Shown piece by piece: positions 58,935 through 64,000 of a stretch of 64,000 nucleotides of DNA. Under the pieces are notes generated by a model. That model saw only the letters and a program-made list of their open reading frames with translations. It searched no databases and was not told the origin of the DNA. How positions within the stretch are numbered: position 1 is the stretch's first letter; each line of letters starts with the position of its first letter. The DNA is from Hymenobacter cavernae. Lineage in GTDB: Bacteria > Bacteroidota > Bacteroidia > Cytophagales > Hymenobacteraceae. The position numbers and the translations under genes are program-made. The stretch lies in NCBI RefSeq assembly GCF_014641455.1, contig NZ_BMHT01000005.1, positions 375,357-439,356 on the forward strand, written 5' to 3'.

Positions 58935-61070
58935 ATGAAAAGACGCTTTATCGCGCTTGCTGCGCTGGCGCTCAGCAGCCAGGCGTACGCTCAGTACACC
59001 CAAACGGCCATCAAAACGCTGCCTTATCCGCAAGCCAAGAAGGTTGACACCGTCAACACGTACTTCGGCACGAAGGTACCCGACCCCTACCGCTGGCTCG
59101 AAAACGACCAATCGGCCGACACGAAAGCCTGGGTGCAGGCCGAGAACAAGGTGACGCAGAGCTACCTAGGTCAGATTCCGTACCGCGAGAACATCCGCAA
59201 GCGCTTGGAAACGCTGTGGAACTACGAGAAGTATGGGGCACCTTTTAAGGAAGGCAAGTACACGTATTTCACTAAGAACACGGGCTTGCAGAGCCAGTCG
59301 GCGGTGTACCGGCAGGTTGGCAACGGTGCGCCCGAGCTGTTCCTCGACCCGAACACTTTCTCGAAAGACGGCACCACGTCGCTGGCAGGCATGGATTTCA
59401 CTAAGGATGGCAGCCTGGCCGCATACCTGATTTCGGAAGGCGGCTCGGACTGGCGCAAGGTTATCGTGCTGAAAGCCGCCGACAAAGCCATGGTAGGCGA
59501 CACGCTGAAAGACGTGAAGTTCTCGGGCATCGCCTGGAAGGGCAACGACGGCTTCTACTACAGCAGCTACGACAAGCCCAAAGTGGGCAGCCAACTGGCC
59601 GGCATGACCCAGCACCACAAGCTGTATTACCACAAGCTAGGTACGCCGCAAAGCACTGACCAGCTGGTTTTTGGCGGCGAGAAAACGCCGCGCCGCTACG
59701 TGCGCGCTTACCTCACCGAAGATCAGCGTTTTCTGGTTATCACGGCCGCCAACACGACGACCGGCAACGAGCTGTACGTGCAGGACCTGAGCAAGCCCGG
59801 CAGCGCCATCACGCAGGTGGTCGACAACTTCGACAGCGAAGCCAGCGTGATTGATAACGTCGGCAGCAAGCTCTACCTCTTCACCAATCTGAACGCGCCG
59901 AACTTCCGCGTGGTGACGGTGGACGCGGCGAACCCCAAAGCAGCCAACTGGAAAGACCTGATTCCGGAGACGAAAAACGTACTGGATGTATCAACGGTCG
60001 GCGGGAAGATTTTCGCTAAGTACCTGAAAGACGCCACCTCAATGGTGGAGCAGTACGACATGACCGGCAAGAAGGAGCGCACCATCGAGCTGCCTTCCGT
60101 TGGCTCGGCGAGCGGCTTCGGTGGCAAGAAGGACGAGAAGGAGACGTACTACACATTCACGTCGTACATCTACCCGCCCACTATTTTCAAGTACGACCTG
60201 GCTACCGGCAAATCGACGGTGTTCAAGAAGCCGAACGTGCAGTTCGACCCAACCAAGTTTGAGTCGAAGCAGGTGTTCTACAATTCTAAGGACGGCACCA
60301 AGATTCCGATGATCATCACCTACAAGAAAGGCCTGGTGATGAACGGCAAAAACCCGACGCTGCTCTACGCCTACGGCGGCTTCGGCGTGAGCGTGACACC
60401 TAGCTTTAGCACGTCCAACATCGTGCTGCTGGAAAACGGCGGCATTTACGCGGTGCCGAACCTGCGCGGCGGCGGCGAATACGGCGAAACCTGGCACCTG
60501 GCCGGCACCAAGCTCAAGAAGCAGAACGTGTTCGACGACTACATTGCGGCGGCCGAGTACCTGGTGAAGAACAACTACACCTCGAAAGACTACCTGGCTA
60601 TTTCGGGCGGCTCGAACGGCGGTCTGCTCGTGGGCGCCACCATGACGCAGCACCCCGAAATGTTCAAAGTAGCCTTCCCCGCAGTGGGCGTAATGGATAT
60701 GCTGCGCTACAACAAGTTCACGGCCGGCGCTGGCTGGGCCTACGACTACGGCACGGCCGAAGACTCGAAGGAGATGTTTGAGTATCTCTACAAATACTCG
60801 CCTTACCACGCCATCAAGCCCGCCTCCTACCCCGCCACGCTCGTGACAACCGCCGACCACGACGACCGGGTTGTGCCCGCGCACTCGTTCAAGTTCGGCA
60901 CGCGCTTGCAGGAAAGCCAGAAAGGCACCGCGCCCGTGCTCATCCGCATCGAGACGAAAGCGGGTCATGGCGCGGGTCGCTCCACGGCCCAGGTTATCGG
61001 CGAGCAGACGGATAAGTGGGCATTCATGTTCTACAACATGGGCGTTCCGTATCAGGCCAAGACGAACTAA
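58935..61070 (+). CDS. Prolyl oligopeptidase, family S9A, exported
   Basis: The 711-residue serine peptidase has a signal peptide (MKRRFIALAALALSSQAYAQ) without a lipobox. The propeller domain covers about residues 70-460. The catalytic domain has Ser in ISGGSNGGLLVGATM (about 560), Asp in DHDDRVVPAHSFKFG (about 642) and His in AGHGAGRST (about 678). It is a paralogue of the lipoprotein-type enzyme at 37131, with near-identical motifs. It presumably digests proline-rich peptides in the periplasm. Confidence 0.94.
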   Translation: MKRRFIALAALALSSQAYAQYTQTAIKTLPYPQAKKVDTVNTYFGTKVPDPYRWLENDQSADTKAWVQAENKVTQSYLGQIPYRENIRKRLETLWNYEKYGAPFKEGKYTYFTKNTGLQSQSAVYRQVGNGAPELFLDPNTFSKDGTTSLAGMDFTKDGSLAAYLISEGGSDWRKVIVLKAADKAMVGDTLKDVKFSGIAWKGNDGFYYSSYDKPKVGSQLAGMTQHHKLYYHKLGTPQSTDQLVFGGEKTPRRYVRAYLTEDQRFLVITAANTTTGNELYVQDLSKPGSAITQVVDNFDSEASVIDNVGSKLYLFTNLNAPNFRVVTVDAANPKAANWKDLIPETKNVLDVSTVGGKIFAKYLKDATSMVEQYDMTGKKERTIELPSVGSASGFGGKKDEKETYYTFTSYIYPPTIFKYDLATGKSTVFKKPNVQFDPTKFESKQVFYNSKDGTKIPMIITYKKGLVMNGKNPTLLYAYGGFGVSVTPSFSTSNIVLLENGGIYAVPNLRGGGEYGETWHLAGTKLKKQNVFDDYIAAAEYLVKNNYTSKDYLAISGGSNGGLLVGATMTQHPEMFKVAFPAVGVMDMLRYNKFTAGAGWAYDYGTAEDSKEMFEYLYKYSPYHAIKPASYPATLVTTADHDDRVVPAHSFKFGTRLQESQKGTAPVLIRIETKAGHGAGRSTAQVIGEQTDKWAFMFYNMGVPYQAKTN

Positions 61071-61087
61071 AACCTAGGTTTATCAAG

Positions 61088-61123
61088 CAAAAAAGCCGGC
61101 TCCCTCGCGAGCCGGCTTTTTTG
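61088..61123 (+). terminator. Intrinsic terminator after the second prolyl oligopeptidase
   Basis: CAAAAAAGCCGGCTC (61088-61102) pairs with GAGCCGGCTTTTTTG (61109-61123) over a 6-base loop. The T-run lies at the end of the stem. It can also serve the convergent barrel gene. An ACCTAGGT octamer lies before it at 61072. Confidence 0.9.
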
Positions 61124-61125
61124 TT

Positions 61126-61809
61126 TTAAAACGTAACCGTAGCGCTCAGTTGCGCCATTTCATATTTAAACTCCGTCGGATTGCCGGAGCGCTGGCTGAG
61201 GCCGACATGATTCAGACCGTACAGGTAGCGCAGATTCAGGCTTAGATTATCCAGCACATAAAACTCCGCGCCGGCGGTTGCGCTAATGCTGCGTTCTTCC
61301 GTGTCGTGCGTTATGGTGGTGCTGGCGCCATTTATCTTTTGTTTGGCTTGCAGCAATAAGTCGAACTGCGGGCCCAGGGCTATGCCAAACCTAGGTGTGA
61401 GGCTGTACTTCAGCAGCACCGGCAATGACAGATAATTAAAGCGATACTCCGTGCCGGTGCTTTTGACTTTGCCACCCATTTGCGAGAATAAATATTCCTG
61501 CTGCAAAGAGAGCTTCTGCGAGAAAGGCACCTGCACGAACAGCCCAACTACGGCACCCGGCTTCCAGGTAGTTTCGATAGAAGTAGCTGGTTTGGGGAAG
61601 CCTCTGTTGAAATTCGTATTCGATACGTTCAACCCTAGCTTAGCCCCAAACCTGACGGCGGGTTTCGTACCGGCTTGCTGCTTGGCAGTTGGTGCAGCGG
61701 CGGTGCTTGTTGCTATTGCGTCCGTGTTGGTTGAAAAGCTAGGTGTGTTTTGCGCCTCGGCAGAAGATGTTATTACAGGAAATAAAAAGGCAAGCAGGCA
61801 GTGCTTCAT
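61126..61809 (-). CDS. Outer-membrane beta-barrel protein (PorT/OMP-b-brl family)
   Basis: The start at 61809 gives MKHCLLAFLFPVITSSAEAQ, a signal peptide. An ATG 60 bp upstream would add a non-signal leader. A short Thr/Ala-rich segment is followed by strand-like sequence: FGAKLGLNVSNTNFNRGF, VVGLFVQVPFSQKLSLQQEY, LSLPVLLKYSLTPRFGIALG and a final YEMAQLSATVTF. This fits the 8-strand porin-like barrels common in Bacteroidota. The specific role is unknown. Confidence 0.85.
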   Translation of the reverse strand: MKHCLLAFLFPVITSSAEAQNTPSFSTNTDAIATSTAAAPTAKQQAGTKPAVRFGAKLGLNVSNTNFNRGFPKPATSIETTWKPGAVVGLFVQVPFSQKLSLQQEYLFSQMGGKVKSTGTEYRFNYLSLPVLLKYSLTPRFGIALGPQFDLLLQAKQKINGASTTITHDTEERSISATAGAEFYVLDNLSLNLRYLYGLNHVGLSQRSGNPTEFKYEMAQLSATVTF

Positions 61810-62036
61810 AAAAAGTAGGCAGCGGTAGTTTATAAGTTTGCTCAATATAGCGGCAGAATAATTTAGCATTGTCGTAACTTGCTAAAAGCCTTTCTTTTCG
61901 CGGCAAAGCCCTGATGCGGCGCGCAGAAGACCTCAATCTAGGTTTGCGCTTACTGCCAGATAGAACTGGCGCGCGCGCATTCGCGTTAGCTCCTACATTG
62001 CCCCAACCTGACCTCGCCTACTTGCACACCTCTCCA

Positions 62037-62579
62037 ATGGCTTCTCTTAGCACTCCCGAAATCGAAATGCTCACCCGCAAGGAAATAGAAAACCGTGCCC
62101 AGGAAGTGTTGCAGCAAGCCGGCGCTACTGCCACGCTCCCCATCGACCCGCTTACGCTGGCTGATGCCGCCGGCATAAAGGTGCACAACGCGGAGTTTTC
62201 GCAAGGGAATTTGTCGGGCATGATTACCCGGCAAGGCCAGGACACGATTATTCTGGTGAAAGAATCGGAGCCGGGCAACCGCAAGCGCTTTACCATTGCC
62301 CACGAGCTAGGTCACCACTTTCTGCATCTGGCCAGCGCCGACGGCTCTTTCGTGGATAACACCATCAACCTGTTTCGCGAGCAGTTCCACGACCACGCGC
62401 CCGACGCCGACCGCGCCCGCGAAACGGAAGCCAACCGCTTTGCCGCCGCCCTGCTCATGCCCGAGTCGTTAATGCGCCGCGAATTTGCCCAGAACCCCGA
62501 CATCGACTACCTGGCCTGGCGCTTTGGCGTGTCGGAGCAGGCCATGGGCTACCGCATTGCCGAACTAGGCCTACGCTAA
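62037..62579 (+). CDS. ImmA/IrrE-type metallo-endopeptidase
   Basis: The start at 62037 is chosen because the region upstream, which is open from 61914, has no homology. The zinc motif HELGHHFLH (about residues 89-97) sits in the ImmA/IrrE pattern RFTIAHELGHHFLHL. Upstream are LPIDPLTLADAAGIKV and DTIILVKESEPGN, and downstream ETEANRFAAALLMPESLM, all typical. Such proteases cleave repressors in phage or mobile-element regulation. No integrase or repressor gene is adjacent. Confidence 0.93.
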   Translation: MASLSTPEIEMLTRKEIENRAQEVLQQAGATATLPIDPLTLADAAGIKVHNAEFSQGNLSGMITRQGQDTIILVKESEPGNRKRFTIAHELGHHFLHLASADGSFVDNTINLFREQFHDHAPDADRARETEANRFAAALLMPESLMRREFAQNPDIDYLAWRFGVSEQAMGYRIAELGLR

Positions 62580-62582
62580 CGT

Positions 62583-62993
62583 ATGCAAGAGCTGCTCAAC
62601 TCGCTGCCCCCCGAACTGCGCGACAAAGTGGAATCCGTCGGTCCGCCGGTAAATCCGGGCGAGTTGGAGTCGTTTGAGCGAGTCACGCGAGCCCGCGACC
62701 AGAGCTTCAAGCTCCAAACCCTGGTCAACGCGTGGCGGCTTCAGAACGAGGCCGAGCGCACCCTACGGCAGAAAGTAGCCTGGTACATCCTAGGTATGCT
62801 CGCCTTCCAGACGCTGCTGGTCAACGTCTGCTTCTTCCTGATCGGCTTCAACGTTCTGCACGTCGATGCGGGCTTGTCGAAGATCTTCGTGCTGGCCGTA
62901 TTTGCCGAAATCGTGTCGATGGTGCTCATTGTGCTGCGCTACCTGTTCCCGCAGCTCGGCAACGAGTTCTTGCAGCTAATCAAGGATTTGTAG
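62583..62993 (+). CDS. Membrane protein paired with the ImmA/IrrE protease
   Basis: The 136 residues contain a cytoplasmic helix-rich N-terminal part (LNSLPPELRDKVESVGPP and more) and two membrane helices (about 64-85 and 93-115). It starts 3 bp after the protease stop, so the two form one operon. I recognise no family. A membrane partner for an IrrE-type protease is unusual and might localise or regulate it, perhaps in a toxin-antitoxin or defence role. This is inference from adjacency only. Confidence 0.6.
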   Translation: MQELLNSLPPELRDKVESVGPPVNPGELESFERVTRARDQSFKLQTLVNAWRLQNEAERTLRQKVAWYILGMLAFQTLLVNVCFFLIGFNVLHVDAGLSKIFVLAVFAEIVSMVLIVLRYLFPQLGNEFLQLIKDL

Positions 62994-63007
62994 TTTGGGT
63001 GCAGTAG

Positions 63008-63163
63008 GAACGTCATTCCGATGCCAGGAGGAATCTCGCGTGCAGTCGTTGAGGTGGTAAACCCTGACGATTGGAGTTAGCATGGCACGCGAGATGCTTC
63101 GCTCTGCATGACGTTCTGGCGAAGCACGCGAGATTCCTCGCTAGGCTCGGAATGACGTTCTGG
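63008..63163. repeat. Three-copy GCACGCGAGAT...GACGTTC repeat
   Basis: Units at 63008-63044 (inverted), 63084-63119 and 63124-63163 share GCACGCGAGAT and ATGACGTTCTGG parts. They also match the element at 52915-53008. The region may be a small repeat cluster with hairpin potential and contains no gene. Confidence 0.7.
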
Positions 63164-63198
63164 CAAGTAGCTGAACCTGTATTCTCAGACCTAGGTTT

Positions 63199-63206
63199 TA
63201 GCTTTG
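63199..63206 (+). promoter_or_regulatory. -7 box upstream of the 148-residue membrane gene
   Basis: TAGCTTTG matches TAnnTTTG and lies 67 bp upstream of the preferred ATG at 63273. The longer frame from 63204 would start inside the promoter, which supports the later start. No ideal -33 box is present. An ACCTAGGT octamer at 63189 overlaps its upstream side. Confidence 0.45.
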
Positions 63207-63272
63207 TGCAACCGGATAAGATCCGCCGTGTCCGGTTGCTACAGGTTCTCTTCGGAACCCGCTTCGTCTGCC

Positions 63273-63719
63273 ATGTTTCGCTCTTCTCCCGCCCGAAAAG
63301 CCCGTCGTCAATTCATTCATCGTCGGCTCCGGATGCGCTTGCGCATGTTCGCGCTGGTGTTCACCGTGATGCTGTCCATCGTGACGTACGACTTGGTAGA
63401 ATTCGATACGCAGGTGCCGCCTGCCATCGGCGCGGCGCTGGGCGGCTTTGTCGTCGGGATGCTGCTGGCGCGCATCGCCAACATCCGGTGGCACGAAGAG
63501 GCCAGCCAGGTAGTAGCCAAGATGGACAAGCTAGGAGTGGCGGTGCTGGTGTGCTACGTGGCGTTTGCTTTCTCCCGGCGCTGGATCTTCGGCCATTGGT
63601 TTGCGGGCGCTGAATTGTCGGTGGTCGCCATGAGCTTCACGGCGGGCGTGATGCTCGCCCGGTTGTTCTTCATGCGCCGCGAAATCATTCGCATTCTCAA
63701 GAGCCAGGAGAAGTATTAA
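63273..63719 (+). CDS. Four-helix membrane protein, unassigned
   Basis: The 148-residue protein has a basic N-terminus (MFRSSPARKARRQFIHRRLR) and about four membrane helices (for example MFALVFTVMLSIVTYDLV and LGVAVLVCYVAFAF). It ends in a charged C-terminus (MRREIIRILKSQEKY). No family is recognised. A TAnnTTTG -7 box lies upstream. Confidence 0.6.
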   Translation: MFRSSPARKARRQFIHRRLRMRLRMFALVFTVMLSIVTYDLVEFDTQVPPAIGAALGGFVVGMLLARIANIRWHEEASQVVAKMDKLGVAVLVCYVAFAFSRRWIFGHWFAGAELSVVAMSFTAGVMLARLFFMRREIIRILKSQEKY

Positions 63720-63942
63720 GGCAACCTAGGCTCACACGTAGCTAGGTTTACTGATGCGCTGATTTTCTGCTGTTGAGCAGCTATTTGCCGGTTCTCACCT
63801 GCTGGTTTTCCTGAAAAGCAATAACTGTATGATTAACAGAATTTTGGCTTCATGATAAATTCGTAAATCCGGTAGATCCAATCCATACTCCGGCTTCGTA
63901 GCTCCTGAGCAACTAAGTTTTTTCACATTAAAATCAAATTAA

Positions 63943-64000
63943 ATGAAAAATCTTTTCAGCCTACGGAAGCTAGCTTTTGTGGGAGCACTATTCTTCGCTC
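63943..64000 (+). CDS. Start of a gene with a signal peptide, cut by the window edge
   Basis: The ATG at 63943 opens MKNLFSLRKLAFVGALFFA, a positively charged start followed by a hydrophobic run, which fits the start of an exported protein. The frame remains open to the end of the window. No function can be given from 19 residues. The 223-bp gap before it contains two CTAGGT-containing sites and no clear promoter. Confidence 0.6.
   Translation, partial: MKNLFSLRKLAFVGALFFA

Noticed and set aside
60039..60968. Long antisense frame (309 codons) within the second prolyl oligopeptidase
   Set aside because: It mirrors the codons of a well-supported S9A peptidase. The product is Arg/His/Val-rich without domains, a usual shadow in GC-rich genes.

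Overview
The window is a chromosomal segment of a Bacteroidota bacterium, most likely a Hymenobacter-like member of the Cytophagales. The reasons are a type IX secretion / gliding block (gldK-L-M-N, a PorP/SprF barrel and a SprE/PorW lipoprotein), promoters of the Bacteroidota form TTTG-N19-20-TAnnTTTG, a TonB receptor with a carboxypeptidase-like plug extension, and DUF4271, DUF6526 and DUF4286 genes. No rRNA, tRNA or CRISPR array was seen. Taxonomy is inferred from gene content only.

Layout. 1-5.8 kb: minus-strand F-type ATP synthase operon (atpZ, a small membrane protein, atpB-E-F-H-A-G; atpG runs off the left edge). 5.9-13.6 kb, plus strand: SprE/PorW, a class A penicillin-binding protein, uvrC. 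13.7-24 kb, minus strand: gldKLMN, porP-like, hemD-like, DUF4271, a WecA/MraY-type transferase, an unknown gene and lipB. 24.4-28.5 kb: YraN, a YwqK/MORN-like lipoprotein, htpG and an unknown gene. 28.8-33 kb, plus strand: a predicted metal-handling operon (His/Cys-bearing exported protein, TonB receptor, CDF transporter) with a good promoter. 33.2-39.3 kb: MFS transporter, small conserved genes, GNAT, a small lipoprotein and a prolyl oligopeptidase.

The most unusual part is 39.7-52.8 kb. These are mainly minus-strand genes for a MotB/OmpA-like protein, a MotA/TolQ-like proton-channel protein with a long tail, a Pro/Ala-rich membrane-anchored protein, a 1155-residue actin/Hsp70-fold ATPase, a tubulin/FtsZ-like GTPase, a four-helix membrane protein and a von Willebrand-type lipoprotein. 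Actin-like and tubulin-like NTPases thus sit beside an ion-driven stator pair and a lipoprotein. The set resembles the predicted FtsZl-1/vWA/OmpA membrane-remodelling system proposed by Makarova and Koonin (2010, recalled from memory), with parts I do not recall being described. A RAYT transposase with REP palindromes sits inside the cluster, and three small orphan genes interrupt it.

53-64 kb: a sugar-nucleotidyltransferase with a left-handed beta-helix, LemA and two TPM-domain proteins, DUF72, a polytopic membrane protein, a second prolyl oligopeptidase, an outer-membrane barrel, an ImmA/IrrE protease with a membrane partner, another membrane protein and a truncated gene.

Two sequence-level signals run through the window. 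The octamer palindrome ACCTAGGT occurs 29 times by my count (about one expected by chance), and about 12 of these are intergenic. Many intergenic gaps also hold long inverted repeats, several built from degenerate words of about seven bases.
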